Source: Coniochaeta sp. PMI_546
Lineage: Eukaryota > Ascomycota > Sordariomycetes > Coniochaetales > Coniochaetaceae
Assembly: GCA_021432605.1 (NCBI GenBank)
Contig: MU271149.1
Span: 992,001 to 1,056,000, forward strand
Reading direction: 5' to 3'
DNA length: 64,000 nt
Made by a program: the position numbers and the translations under genes. Under the pieces are notes generated by a model. The model saw only the letters and a list, made by a program, of their open reading frames with translations. It was not told the DNA's origin and did no database searches. Of the stretch, positions 34,176-46,980 are shown in pieces (position 1 is the stretch's first letter; each line of letters starts with the position of its first letter).

Positions 34176-36273
34176 ATGCTTTGTGCTTCCTCATTGGTCA
34201 AAGCAAAAGGTACGGATCTACTTAGAGGTGCTCTTCCCAAATTTTTGGCCATGAAGTTCAAAACGCGAGTTGGAGCTCAATACTCGTGTCTAGAGCTGCA
34301 TGACATGATCATGTATGGCACTTCGTTATCAGCCACAGGCCCAGGCAGGCCTTGGATATGCCGAAGCTGCCTGACCGGTCTCGGCCGGAGTTCACCACTG
34401 TCGAGACCTCAACGAAGATGGCTCGGCTTGAAGGTGATAGCCAAGCGGGAGAAGGCTGAAGAGGAATGGGCCGCACAGGCTGAGGCCATACAGGCCGGCA
34501 CCAAACGCCACCTCTGGGACATCTTCGAGGAAAGGGGATACGTCAAAGATGTCGCTGGGTAATAACCTTGTCCTCTCGTTCTCGTGCTCGACAGCTTGTG
34601 CTGTTGCCATATATGTGCTAACATTTCTTCGTCGCAGACAGCGTCAAGTGATCCGCGAAATAATGCGAACGAAACGAATAGGCGCATATGTTGGGATTGA
34701 CCCGACAGCATCGTCGCTACATATCGGAAACCTGGTACCCCTTATGCCTCTCTTCTGGATGTATATGCACGGCTACGGAGCACACACCATCGTCGGCGGA
34801 GCTACGGCCAAGATTGGAGACCCTAGCGGCAGACTGAAGGATCGCGATCCCCTGGACAAGTCTTCATTGACTATGAACATGACCAAGATACATTTCCAAC
34901 TGAAACGCCTATGGACGAACGTCGAAGCGCAAGCTAGGCGACATGGTTACAAGAAGGACTGGGCCTGGACGCGGGCTATCACAAACAACAATACGTGGTG
35001 GAACTCGCTTCCTATGCTGGAAGTTCTGAAGAGGGCGGGGACAGGAATCAGGATCGGACCTATGCTGTCTCGTGACACTGTCAAACGGAAGATGGAAGGC
35101 GATGGTGTCTCTTTCGCCGAATTTACTTACCCGGTCATGCAAGGCTGGGATTGGTGGCATTTGTTTTCGAGCCCAGCCCGAGTTCAGATGCAGATAGGAG
35201 GTTCCGACCAATATGGCAACATTATCAGCGGTGCTGAAATTGTCAAGGCTGCGCGAAGTAGCGAGCCTGATCCTGACAAAATGCTTCCGGCAAATTCACC
35301 GCACGACGATCCGATCGGCTTTACGGTACCGCTCTTGACAGACTCTTCGGGAGCAAAATTCGGTAAGAGCGCGGGTAACGCTGTCTGGCTTGACCAGTTC
35401 CAGACAACTACGTTCGACCTGTACGGATACTTCGTGCGGAGGCCGGACGCGGATGTCGAGAACCTTCTCAAGATGTTCACATTCCTCCCAATGGAAAACA
35501 TCAAGGACGTCATGGATAAGCAGAACCAGGATCCCTCCAAGCGAGTCGCCCAACACGTGCTCGCCTACAACGTAGTCTCGCTCGTCCACGGAGAGCAAGC
35601 AGCCCAAGAAGCCAAGGCGCAGCACGAGAGCATGTACGCAAAGCCTGCGTCCGGCCTGGGGTGGGACTACGCTGCCCCCGCCGGAGGCCAACCGACCACG
35701 CCCAACAATGCACCTCGGGTGGACATGATCCTTCCAGAGTCGGTAATCATGGGCAAGTCCATCAGCAGCATCCTCTACGCGGCGGGTCTGGCCTCGAGCA
35801 AAGCGGATGGCCAGAGACTCGCGGTGCAAAGGGCGGCATACGTCGGTGGCTCGCCGGGCCAGAAATCGTCGGTCAACAAAGGCATGATGACCGGTCAGCT
35901 GACCTTTACACCGGTCGCGGTGTGGCATCCGGACGACACGAAGAACTTCCTCATCGACGGCAAGCTGCTCATCCTTCGAAAGGGCAAGCACAACGTCCGG
36001 GTCATCGAGATGGTCAGCGACGAGGAGTACGCCAAGTCCGGGCAGACCTACCCAGGCCAGCCCTATACCGGGCGGGTAAGGAAGATGAAGCAGGAGCTTG
36101 AGGAACTCGAGAAGCGCGTTGCTTCAGGCACCGAAGCTGGTTCCCACACTGCCGGCAGAGATGGAGAGGCTACCAAGGAGGAAGAGGGTGATAAACCCGG
36201 GTTTGTGTTTCCTCGGAAAAAGGGCCCTCACGAGTTGGAGCTCGAGGAGAAATTGAAGGCTCACAGGAAGTAA
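34176..36273 (+). CDS. cyt-18: Mitochondrial tyrosyl-tRNA synthetase (Cyt-18-like)
   Basis: The enzyme charges mitochondrial tRNA-Tyr. Exons 34176-34558 and 34638-36273 with a 79-bp intron give 672 residues from the first ATG. The intron joins [12 protein letters not shown] to QRQVIREIM, matching the region ahead of the catalytic domain in Neurospora Cyt-18. The class I core shows [20 protein letters not shown] (HIGH-type motif near residue 156), [10 protein letters not shown] and the KMSKS-type KFGKS. The C-terminal S4-like part is longer than in bacterial enzymes. The N-terminal RPWICRSCL resembles the short motif after the presequence in many fungal mitochondrial proteins. Cyt-18 also helps splice mitochondrial group I introns, and that second job is possible here but unproven. 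The start may instead be the Met at 34305 or 34311. Confidence 0.92.
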
Positions 36274-37052
36274 ACACTTGGGTGGAAGAGATACGAGACT
36301 CTCTATACTTGGATGTGATACCACTGTATATATATTTGGTTGGCCGGCAACTTGTACAGTACAACTGTAATTGTATCATAGAAGGGCTGCATTGTAAGAT
36401 AAGGTACCTTACCTACCTGAAGCTTACAGATAGACGAGGGATATTCCAGCTGACAGATGTCGGCTTCATTACGCCGCTCAAGTTCCTAAGGTATCTTACC
36501 TACACTTACTTGCTCCACATGCGAAGACGGGTTTGGCAACGGAAGTGTGGAAGAAATCGATAGACGCAGATGGAAGCTCGACAAGATGAGGTTGAGAAAC
36601 TCGAGGCAGGATTAGGACTGGAGTCTCATGGACGACTGAGTGGATGGCCTAGACTTAGTGGGGCTCCTGCCTGTTGGACGAACATGAGGTACCTAGCGCA
36701 GTACGTACCCAAAACCTGCAATGCCCCTCCTCTAACATGCGTCGTCCCTACCGTTAATAATCATCCGCCATTGCCAGGCTCTCTTTGAACACATTGACCT
36801 CGACCTCTCCGGCTTCCGAGTGTCTCCTATGACTGACTTGCACCACGCATAACGAACACCTGTACCACTTAACACACACATACGATCTGTTCATCCAATA
36901 TCTCTTCCAGAGGCTATCTCGCAATCGCCCGCCCTCTTACCTGTCGCACGAGCCGAGGAGTATCGACTTGCGTCATTACGTGTACAATCACAAGGCAAAC
37001 AACGCAACGCTCAGCGACACCTGACTCTCGACTTCCATTTCACAACGCCAAC
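36274..37052. other. Intergenic region with AGGTACCT palindromes and the DSK2 promoter
   Basis: Holds the TyrRS 3' end and the DSK2 promoter. AGGTACCT occurs at 36402-36409 and 36687-36694, and the first is followed by TACCTACC; a related AAGGTATCTTACCTAC lies near 36488. These look like short dispersed intergenic motifs rather than coding sequence. Confidence 0.4.
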
Positions 37053-38571
37053 ATGGCTGACAACGCCGACGCTGGCGAGGTCACGCTCTCCTTCAAGGTT
37101 AAGACGTCGGGGGACAAGACGCACGCAATCACCATATCGGAATCCGCGACTGTCCTGGACCTGAAAACCAAACTTGCCCAGCCAGACTTTGAGAACATAT
37201 CGGTGGACAGACAACGGCTCATCTATTCGGGCCGGGTAATGAAGAACGACGACGCACTCAAAGTGTACAAGATCAAACCTGGTAACACCATCCACATGGT
37301 TAAGAGTGCTGCCAGTAATCCGGCAGCGGCACCCTCGAACGCAACTGCCCCGGCACCGGCCGCTGTTCCCCAGAACATGGCTGCCGGCGTGCCTGCGAAC
37401 AACCTCCTTGCTGGTCTGACCGGTGCGCGCTTTGCTGGACACGGTATCAACCTTCCGGGAGCCGCTACGTTCGGAGCTGACGGTGGAGTGAGTTTCGCTG
37501 TTTTCCCGCCCATCCTTGTCGGCATCTCCTGCTATCCTGTGACAATGCTAACCACCGTCTTGCCAGATGGGCGCACCGCCAAGTGAGGATCAGATAGCCG
37601 ATATGCTTTCAGATCCGGCGCTTATGGCCACAATGCAAGAGTACATGAACACGCCTCAATTCATCGACTTGATGCTCCAGAGCAACCCAATGTTGGCAAA
37701 CATGCCTAACGCGCGAGAGATGTTGAGCTCACCTCAGTTCCGCAGGATGATGACAGACCCCGAGTCCCTACGTATGGCTGCGCGGATGAGGTCGATGATG
37801 GGCGGCGGCGCTGGAGCTAACGCATTTCCCGCCCCAGGGGTTACTGATAACACGCCAGGCGGTGCGCCAGCAAACAGCAACCCCTTTGGAGGCAATCCCG
37901 CGCAAGGCCAACCATTCAATCCTTTCATGGGTATGGGTGGCTTTGGAGCAGCGCCTGGGGCCGACGGCGGAATGGCAGATCTTGCAAGGATATTTGGCGC
38001 TGCGCAAGGTGCTGCTCCAACCCCGGCTTCGAATCCAGCATCAAGTCCGGCCCCGGGTGCCGACGGCAACTCACAGCCTGGCACAACTGGCACGGCCCAG
38101 CAACCCACTGCCGCCCAAGCGAACCCATTCGCGGCGCTTTTCGGCGGTGCGCCTGGTACGCAGGGAGCAGGAGCAGGAGCGGCCAACCAGAACCCATTTG
38201 CCATGCCAGGCGGTATGCCGCCTATCACGCCGGAGACTTTGCAGGCCGCGATGCGACTCATGGGAGGAGCAGGTGGCCTCCCGGGACAGGGACCTCCACC
38301 AATACCTGGAATGCCAAATATCACCCCCGAGATGATGCAGCAGGCTATGCAGTTCATGCAGGGAAACCCGGGTTTCGGAGGCGGATTTGGAGGATTTGGC
38401 GTACCGGCACCCGCAGCGCCTGACACCCGGCCACCCGAGGAGGTGTACGCCGAGCAACTCCGCCAGCTCAACGACATGGGCTTCTTTGACTTCGACCGCA
38501 ACGTGCAAGCATTGCGGAGAAGCGGAGGGAGTGTCCAGGGCGCTATCGAGCACCTTCTCAACAGCCCATAG
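37053..38571 (+). CDS. DSK2: Dsk2/ubiquilin-type UBL-UBA shuttle protein
   Basis: The protein carries ubiquitinated substrates to the proteasome. Exons 37053-37487 and 37567-38571 around a 79-bp GT-AG intron give 479 residues. It begins with a ubiquitin-like domain (about residues 10-83: VTLSFKVKTSGDKTHAITIS, then RQRLIYSGRVMKNDDALKVY). The STI1-type region follows (MLSDPALMATMQEYMNTPQF, NPMLANMPNAREMLSSPQFR). A low-complexity Gly/Pro/Met/Ala stretch comes next, with a second short STI1-like segment (ITPEMMQQAMQFMQGNPGFG). The UBA domain is at the C-terminus (EQLRQLNDMGFFDFDRNVQA, then GGSVQGAIEHLL). The length and domain order match Dsk2 and ubiquilins. The proline/glycine content makes the opposite strand look open in places, but that is a shadow. 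Confidence 0.94.
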
Positions 38572-41030
38572 GATCGGGCCGTGTTGGGCAACGCGAGATA
38601 CTTGGGATGATGGCGATCATTTCTGCGCAGCTCTGTGGATTATTCCAAGAACGATCTTACGATACATCATATCCATGAGTGTCAGTCAGCCCAAGGATTA
38701 TGCTGCCGGGTGAGGATACCAAGCAGTAGAGATTGTTTGGCAGCGGGATGGGAGATAATGGTCGACGGACATGGTGGGCTGAAGCTTGAAGCTGAGATCA
38801 ATGACGGGTTAAGCATAGTAAGTTGGGGTGATTGGAGAGGAGAAGCCGCCATGAACTTGTGTCAATATTCTGAGTCAAGAGAGGCCAGTCGTGGCGGACT
38901 GTAAAGGGGCAGTTATGAGAGCCTCTCTACATCAATCAATATCAATCCAAGGCGGATCGGTCGACAGTGCCATTTCATACGAACATATTCGAGTTGCAGA
39001 GCTATGCAATTCAGTTTCACCAGCTTTATTGATATGTCACGGTGACCTGAGGGGCTGACTTTCGGCCGGAGCCCGGCGCTACCATAAAAGTGATTTCCTG
39101 GCTCGGAGCACCGTTGAAATGCGCTCCACGACAGGTACTGTACCTGTAGCAGACAGGTGGTCACTTCGCTTTCACATTACGCATCAGGATCTGGTTATCC
39201 TATCTCATACCCTGTTCGAGATCAAGTCTAGTGACTTGTTCGGGCCGAGTGAGCCATTGTTCATCCGGCTATTTCATCATCGACGACCCATGAATCCTAC
39301 ACTACGTGTTACCATGGACCGTGAATGCATCGGATTCAGCAGAGCCTCACATGGCTGTTTCAGATATTGAAACCCAGGACGGCTTCGCGTGTGGATCCTG
39401 GTCAGGGAAGTCCATCCGAACTTGCCCAGAGCGATGCAACCTCACCATGCATTGATCATCCGAAGACGGAAATCTTCTGGAAGCCATCCACTGCCGCCTC
39501 GCAACAACAACCCCAGCATCTTGTGATCTCCGCGTGTCCCCGCTTCCAACGGAAAATCACGAGTGCAAACCCATGCCAGCCGTTTCACTTTTCAGATCCA
39601 ATCGGCTCTACTTTTCGTGCGGATCCTCGATGCTCATCATCTCTTTGTCAGGCTCGTCTATCACAGTATGTCAGCACCGTTTGCTCCCCTCGCTCCATGC
39701 GTTGCGTCTCTGCCGAGCATCCTGGCATGTCGATTTATCTTGTGAGAGATCGACCTTGTCTGCAGTGTCGACTCTCCTGGAGAAGGACGCAGTGGAGAGC
39801 TAAGGGAGACATGAGACTGCGGCGCCGATAAATTTCCACCGGCTGCACGGTCCGCTTCAGACTTCGGGCCAGCGCGTGTCAAGTTGATAATACAAGCGCA
39901 AACGAAATTTGCGAGGCTCAGCCGAATGAGCGCAGAAAAAAAAAAGGTTTGTCCTTTCACATGCTGTGTTCAATCCAGCCTTCCTACCCTGCTGGATCTT
40001 TCACCGGACAGGCGACAAGCCGTCGCCATCCAAACCCCTTGAGCATCTAGCCGTCGTCTACCTGCCGCTTCCGTGTGAGCTGCGGGAGGCTGATTGGCCG
40101 GAAATATCTGGGAAGAGCCGAGTTGACGCACATTGAGACAGACAGCAGCCGTCTCTTAATGTCACAACATGAACTCAGGGCCAGGATCGGCTGGACAATG
40201 CGATCTATCACGAAAGACGAATTTCGTGAACTGATGATCAACCATCATCAGTGAGAGCCATTTCAAGGTGTAACAGCTCCACAACACCGAGACAGAGACC
40301 TTCGATAGGACTGGGCGAACGGGCAAACATCCCACGTTACCTTGTCATGTTGGCGCCGCGTGGTCGAGCCTTACACGGCTATTCTTCCGGCCCCCTGCTT
40401 CGGACACCTCTACCTTGCGCTCTGCGCAGAGCACCCTCTCCGAATGTCCTGCTACGTACTAGACCTCCGATATTACGCCTGCTGTTACCTTAACTGCCCA
40501 GAAATGCTGTCCACTCTCATCCCGTCTCCCTTGTCCTCCGGATTCTTTCTTTGCGCCGAGGACTCTCTCTTCCCGAGAGCGCATTATGTCATGGCGCAAA
40601 GCTGGCCTCTCGCATCCTTGGTCCCTTCGTGTAAATTATATGAGAGCCACTTCTCTGGCTCCACCAGATCCCGGGCTCACTCTTTGCAGTTCCGTAAGTT
40701 CTACCTTACGTGCGTTCGTTCCTAAAATATCACTTTTTATAAGGATACACGTTCGTGGGCTTCTCTCGACCTTTCCTCCCCATCTCTGCCACTCAAGCAA
40801 ACCTCGACTCTCAGATATGTTTTATCTCGAGTATTTTTCGTTCTTTTCTTTAACTGGAATCTCCAGATCCTGCCAACATCTTCACGGTCTCAAGTGATGC
40901 TACAGCTTGGTGTGACAATGTTCATAAGGTGTCAACAAGCTTCCCAGTGACTCATCACTCCTCAGCCAGTTGCTGCCTCTACCTAACCAACAGGCGTACG
41001 CGCGGATCGCTAGGACTTCTTCTTGTGACC
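38572..41030. promoter_or_regulatory. 2.5 kb intergenic region upstream of the GH18 gene
   Basis: Frames of up to 168 codons exist on the plus strand, but they have no domain and no consistent composition. A run of A lies near 39936-39945. A pyrimidine-rich stretch at about 40370-40860 looks like promoter or 5' UTR of the chitinase gene. Confidence 0.35.
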
Positions 41031-42434
41031 ATGAGCTCCTCTTCAGCTTCATCGTCCCGCAAGTCGCGCATAGCGGCCAGCGTGTCCAATGTGATGTACA
41101 CAAACGCTGTGTACTTCCCCAACTATAGAGTGTACAGAGGTGACACTCCGGCGCAGCTGAATTACGGCTGTATCAACCACGTATACTACGCATTTGCCAG
41201 TGTCTCTCCGGATGGAGTAGTGCTCGTGAGTTCTCGTCCTCCACAATCTCCGCGAAATGATAAGCTGATGCCTTACTCTCATAGCTGAGTGATGTTTGGG
41301 CAGATGGCCAAGCTCCGTGTGATGGCGTCGAGGGCGCATTGGGCTCCTTGATGCATCTCAAACAGAAGCATCCCCATCTTCGCGTGGTATTATCTATCGG
41401 CGGAGCGGGTTCTTCTGAAACGTATCCCATTGTTGCCTCGGATCCATTGCTACGGGAAAACTTCGCTCGTTCGGCGCTCGGCTTGATCGAAGCTTCAGGG
41501 CTTGATGGAATAGACAGTACGCCGTTCCCTTTGGCTTGTGCACTCTCACACGCGCTCTACGAAAATGTGGCGTAACTCCTTCCTGGACTGATGCATGCTA
41601 ACAAGAGTCGTCTCTTGGTCCAGTTGTGTGGGAATATCCTTGTGACGAGCAACAAGGATCCGATTTCTTAGCCTTGCTAGCGGCAACGCGGACGTACCTG
41701 TCCGAGGATCAGTACTTACTCACAGCCGCTCTACCAGCGAACAAGGCGGTGCTGCAATGTATCAATCTCGGCGAAGCCGCTCTCTACCTCGACTTCATCA
41801 ACCTAACGGCGTACGACTTCTTCGGATCGTGGACGCCGAGGACGGGACATCAGTCGCAGCTGTACGCAATGAGCAAGGACGAGACGTCAGCATCGACCGG
41901 AGTGGGATATCTGATGCAAGCTGGCGTGCCCGGGAAGAAGATCCTGCTCGGAATCCCTCTGTTCGGACGAAGTTTCCTCCACGCCACAGGGCCGGGACAG
42001 AAATTCAAGGGCGTGGGTGGAGAGGACGGCTCGTTCGAGTACAAGGACCTGCCGCGGAGGGGCACCAAGGAGCAGATTGACAAGCGTTCAGTCGCGGCGC
42101 AGTGCGTCGGTGGAGATGGCGGGTTCGTGACATACGACAACCCCGATACGGTGAAGATGAAAGCGGCGTTCTGCAAGCAAAAAGGTCTTGGCGTAAGTGC
42201 TTTTCTGACTCTGCCGAGGATGGATACGGTTGCACAACGGAGACGAACTGGAAGCCAGTTCGGAGTCTTGCTTCGCTGTCCTCACTCGCCTCGGCTCGTA
42301 TGCCTTTCTTCTTGGACATCGAAGCTAACGGTTTAAAAACTCAGGGACTCTTCTACTGGTGCGCACCCGCCGACGCCAAAGACAGCAAGCGCAGTCTGAT
42401 AGCGTCAGGATTTCGAGCATTGCATAGTTCCTAG
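41031..42434 (+). CDS. GH18 chitinase-like protein, no signal peptide
   Basis: GH18 enzymes cut chitin between N-acetylglucosamine units. Four exons, 41031-41225, 41285-41516, 41624-42192 and 42345-42434 (introns 59, 107 and 152 bp), give 361 residues. Visible family parts are YFPNYRVYRG at strand 1, VVLSIGGAGS (the SxGG motif), LDGIDIVWEYP at strand 4 with catalytic Glu146, NLTAYDFFGSW, and GLFYWCAPADA near the end. The strand-4 motif is split by the second intron. The usual DxxDxDxE reads D139-x-x-D142-x-V144-x-E146, so the third Asp is Val; this may weaken or tune activity. The N-terminus is Ser-rich with no secretion signal, so an intracellular or non-classical role is likely. There is no chitin-binding module. 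Confidence 0.88.
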
Positions 42435-43800
42435 GCTGTACGATCGAGTAAGACCGAAAATTTCGACGCGGATCGACAGATTTCATCATCACGGCGGATT
42501 ATTTGCTTTATCATATGGTGTTCTGCAGCTAGAACGGTTGGGCTTCGGGTCACCCCTGGATTGGGCAGGCATGATTCCCTCAACGGCGGCGAAAATCCGG
42601 CGGAACCATAGACGAGAAGACAACGGACACTAAGGGGGGTCGGTCTTATGTCGCACAGAGGGCTGCATATTTTGCGCACTCGGTTAGGAGTAGCTGCACC
42701 AAAAATTGGGTGACCAGGTTGCGGTCACAGAAGATAGATAGGACAGACTCGGCGGATCGCTTGATGCGTTCCCTGTTTTGCTTGCTGGTTTGCTCCTGCG
42801 TGAGCCCCATTATCCTGCAAGGGGTGGTGAGCTCATGCATGTTGCTGCCTGCTGATTCTCAGGTTCATATTCCCTTTTCCTATGTACTAATGGCGGCCGG
42901 AAAAGCTATCTCGTCGGAGTTCGAAACGGAGGCGGAAAAATAAAACAAAATAGAAGGGGTTTCCGGAACGTGTCATTTTCGGTTATTTGGCGTGCCATCA
43001 TAGCGACACGTACCGGCAAGACGGATACGAAATGGATGGCCGATTTCGCTCGTGCACAGGTTGACTCAATATCGATGCTAAGAAAGCGAACGCAGGAGAT
43101 AAGTGACGGAGGATGTGTAGTAGACCTGGATCTCATCCTCTTCTCACATATCCATTCTGGTTCAATAGCTGTCATTCTGTTTAGTGCTAATTCATGGATG
43201 CTGTATCTGTCCAACGAGGTTGTCCTGCAGTGATCCAGCTGATCTCCTCCTTCTGTGACCTCAGCACCGCGAACTGACAACCTTCTTATGCCGGAAAAAC
43301 AAGACGCCTCGCTTATACCCTGGAGGTGATACAAGGCGTGGCTTGCCCATGCTTGTACTTGATGCCTTCCTGGGATGCGCTCGCAGGAGAGTATGGAACC
43401 GTGGGCCCTGTCAGGGTCATGTAACATATCCCAGCAAATAGATTGTCCAGCTTTCGAACCTCCATCTTAATACAAGTAAAAGATCTTAATATGCACAATC
43501 TCAAGCCGATCTGATCGAGATTGCATCGGAAGAAGACGAGCCTGGTTTAATGGACGACCATCGATATTGTGGCTTGCAGTCTGTTATTGGTCCGATATTT
43601 CCCGGCAACAGTTTGAGATTGGCCTGGGCACTTGACACGTGAAACTCGCATCGCTTTCACCGACCTCACCGTGGTGAGACCCCTGCCCGACCATGGTGAG
43701 AGCTCAGGTAAGCTCCGTGTCTCTACCGTAACCCCGGACCTCAACCTGCGAACTTCCCCAACAGCCAGGAACCACGAAACACCAGCGTAAGGAGCAAACA
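42435..43800. other. Intergenic region between the GH18 gene and VPS53
   Basis: About 1.4 kb with 3' UTR of the chitinase-like gene and promoter of VPS53. Frames on the minus strand (for example 42906-43427) show no domain. Nothing else was recognised. Confidence 0.35.
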
Positions 43801-46488
43801 ATGAATATTTCACATCCAGAAACACAATCTCTAGACTCTAGTAAGTCCAAATCCCCATCTACATACGCACCTGATCCCAACCAATGCAACCTCAACATCG
43901 CTAACCCATCCGTCCCTAGTCGACTACGACCCCATCTCGCACCTGAACCTTCTCTTCTCCCACCCCTCAACCGTGACCTCCATCTCCCGCGTCAGCGCAA
44001 CCCTCGTCCGCGAGAAAGATGCCCTCACAACCTCCATCACAGCCCTCGAGGCAGCCCAAGCATACTCGGGCCCGGACTCGTCCCTCGAGCGCATGCAATC
44101 CGCCCAGGCGGAGCTAGCCTCGCTCTTCCGGCGGATCGAGTCCGTCCGCGGACGGGCCCTGCAGACAGAACGCGACATCACCACCATGACGGCCGACATC
44201 AAGCGGCTGGATGGGACGAAGCGCAACCTCACGCTCAGCATGACGGCACTCAAGCGGCTGCAGATGCTGACCACCGCCTACGATCAGCTGCGCGGCCTGG
44301 CGAGGACGAGGCAGTACAGGGAGTGTGCCGGCCTGCTGCAAGCTGTGCTGCAGTTGATGAGGCACTTCAACTCGTACCGGAGCATCGAGCAGATCGCCGT
44401 GCTGAGCCGGAACGTCAGCGAGCTGCAGAGGGAGCTGCTGGAGCAGGTCTGCGAGGACTTTGAGATTGCGTTTGCGAAGGGGGAGGTTGCTGCCAGGAAG
44501 AACACGTTGGTGGAGGCGTGTCTGGTCATGGATGCGCTGGGGGACACGGCGAGGAGTAGGCTCGTGATGTGGTACGTCAATACCATGTTGAGGGAATACA
44601 GGCAGGTTTTCCGCGGGAACGACGAAGCGGGAAGTTTGGATAATATTGGGAGGAGATACTCATGGTTTCGAAGGACGCTAAAGACGCACGAGGATGAGCA
44701 TGCGGGGATATTCCCGCCGCACTGGAGGGTGAACGAGGTGCTGGCTGGGGCGTTCTGCGATGGGACGAGGGATGATTTCAAGGGCATACTGGAGAGGAGT
44801 ATGAGGAGACCGGATGGGGGCAAGATTGATGTGAACCTATTGCTCAGCTGTCTGCAGGAGACGATGGACTTCGAGCAGAGTCTCGAAAGGAGGTTTGCCA
44901 GCGATCCACGGCGGAGTATCGATACGCTCAGCTCGGCGGATGAGCGGACGCAAAGCTTCAACGGGTCGATATCGGTCGCGTTTGAGCCGTACCTGAGCCT
45001 TTGGGTTGAGAGTCAGGACAAGACGCTCGCGGGCATGATTCCGCGGTATAAGACGCAGCCGCTGATACCGGAGGATGAAGAATTTGCGCCGCAGGCGGTC
45101 ATCCCATCGGCCATTGAGCTGTTTCACTTTTACAAGCTTACGCTATCGCAGTGTGCAAAGCTGTCCACTGGGGAGCGGTTGTTGGACCTGGCCAAGATAC
45201 TGGCGAAGTACTTAGATGAGTATGCACAGCAGGTATTGCTTACGTTCCTACAGAGAGGTGGCCAGCAGGGGCCACCCGTAGAGGATATCCTCCTGGTTCT
45301 CAACACGGCTGATTTCTGGCACACGAACACAAATCAGCTGGAGGAGAACATCAAGAAGCGCATCGACCCGGATATGGCGTCCAAGGTTGACCTGTCGTCG
45401 CAGTCGGACACATTCATGGGCGTCGCGAGTGCCGCAGTGCTGGCCATGGTGCACAAGGTCGAGCTGGCGTGTGAGGGCGCGTGGCGGGAGATGAGAAACA
45501 CCAACTGGAGCAAAATGGAGAGCGTCAGCGACCAGAGCTCGTATGTGAGTGAGTTGATCAGGAACGTCAATGCCAAGGCGGAGGAGATCCTGCCGCTGGT
45601 GGTGAAGCCGCAGTATGCAAGGGCGTTCTGTGACAATGTGGTTGAGCACATGGCTAGCGCGTACATCCACAATATCGTGCAGTGCCGGCCTGTGTCTGAA
45701 GTCGGCGCGGAACAGGTACGCTACCCTTCCTACTGTATGTGAACCGGACTAGATATTAACCTCCACCACAGATGCTTCTAGACAAATATGTCCTGACAAA
45801 ATCCTTCGAAACTCTCCTCTCCCACCACAGGGACCCGAGATCTTCCACCTCATCAACCACCTACACACCCCCAGCCGGCTTCGTCAAGCGCGTGAACCAC
45901 TCAATGACACGCATCGACCCCCTCCTCAAAACCCTTCAAGTCCGCCCTTCGCCGCCCGAAGGGCTGGTACAAGCCTACCTGATCCACATTGGCGACCGCT
46001 CGGAGGCCAACTTCCGCAAGATCCTTGAGCTCAAGGGCGTCGTGCGCAAACAGGACCAGGCGCACCTCGTCGAGCTATTCACTATTCACCGCGACTCAGC
46101 ACCAGCGGGTAAACCACTGGTGCAGAACTCGCCACTACTCACACCACTTCAGTTGAACAACGCGTCTGCAGCCACGAGCGGCACCGGCGTCGGTCTGATA
46201 GCGAGTAATGCGGTATTGCCCGGCATGCCGGCAAAGTTTGACCCTGCTAGCCTCGGGGAGAAGTTGCTTAGTGCGGCAAGGGACGGTGTAGAGAGGATGG
46301 GTCCCTCGGCTGCGGCGCCGGCGCCGGGTGGTGGCGGGAGCGTGCAGGAGAAGACTACCATCAATGAGAATCTGAAGAACATTGGCAAGTTCTTCCGCAG
46401 GGATATTGGGGCGGGTATTGGGGGTTTAGGGGCAAGGTTCGGGAAGAGGGATGTCACGCCTACTGGCAGCCATGAGGAGCAGCGGTAG
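43801..46488 (+). CDS. VPS53: Vps53, GARP tethering complex subunit
   Basis: Vps53 works with Vps51, Vps52 and Vps54 to tether endosome-derived vesicles at the trans-Golgi. Exons 43801-43840, 43920-45715 and 45772-46488 (introns 79 and 56 bp) give 850 residues. Joining the 40-nt first exon to the second produces SLDSIDYDPISHLNLLFSHP, the hallmark start of Vps53. The following helical-bundle region (VTSISRVSATLVREKDALTT, YRSIEQIAVLSRNVSELQRE) is also typical. The C-terminal domain continues after the second intron (MLLDKYVLTKSFETLLSHHR). The Gly/Ala/Pro-rich tail after residue 760 is variable in fungi. The short first exon is supported by the phase-1 donor A|GTAAGT and the family match. NPR2 follows on the same strand, 490 bp downstream. 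Confidence 0.93.
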
Positions 46489-46980
46489 TATTTGCCTGGG
46501 TCCTGACGTGGTATATATAGAGTTAGACTGAAGGCATAGAACGTCAATGATGATATGCTTAGACTGACGCCTTCGTCGTGTTCTAGCTCGCAGGAAGTGG
46601 ACTATTCATCATGCTCGTGCTGCTCCCATATCCACAGAAGTCATACCATGCGTAGTGCATGCTTTCTACGATTTAACCGCCGTCGTTATGCTCTGAGCGG
46701 TTTCCAACATCACGATATATGATTTAGTACCAGTATTGTACAGGAGGGAACCTCGTTGGTTGAGGGAGCTATAACAGGCTTTGGCCAATCACAATGGCAG
46801 ATCTGCGACTGTCTCCAATCAACGACATCCCTCTCATCCCAACTTCAACTTCTGCCTCAAACAGTCACCACTGGCTGTGTAAATCGTAGACCTGTATAGG
46901 GAGAACCACGAATGAGAGCGCGGGACACGCGACCTCGACAATGACAGTAGACGAATGAGCACAGCGCTCGAACAAGCAAA
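46489..46980. promoter_or_regulatory. VPS53 terminator and NPR2 promoter region
   Basis: About 490 bp between two genes on the same strand. No coding frame or clear motif was seen. Confidence 0.35.

Noticed and set aside
37734-38591. Long minus-strand frame of 285 codons
   Set aside because: It is the shadow of the Gly/Pro/Met-rich DSK2 coding strand.
39325-39831. Plus-strand frame of 168 codons upstream of the GH18 gene
   Set aside because: No recognisable motif and overlapping frames of similar length; more likely chance.
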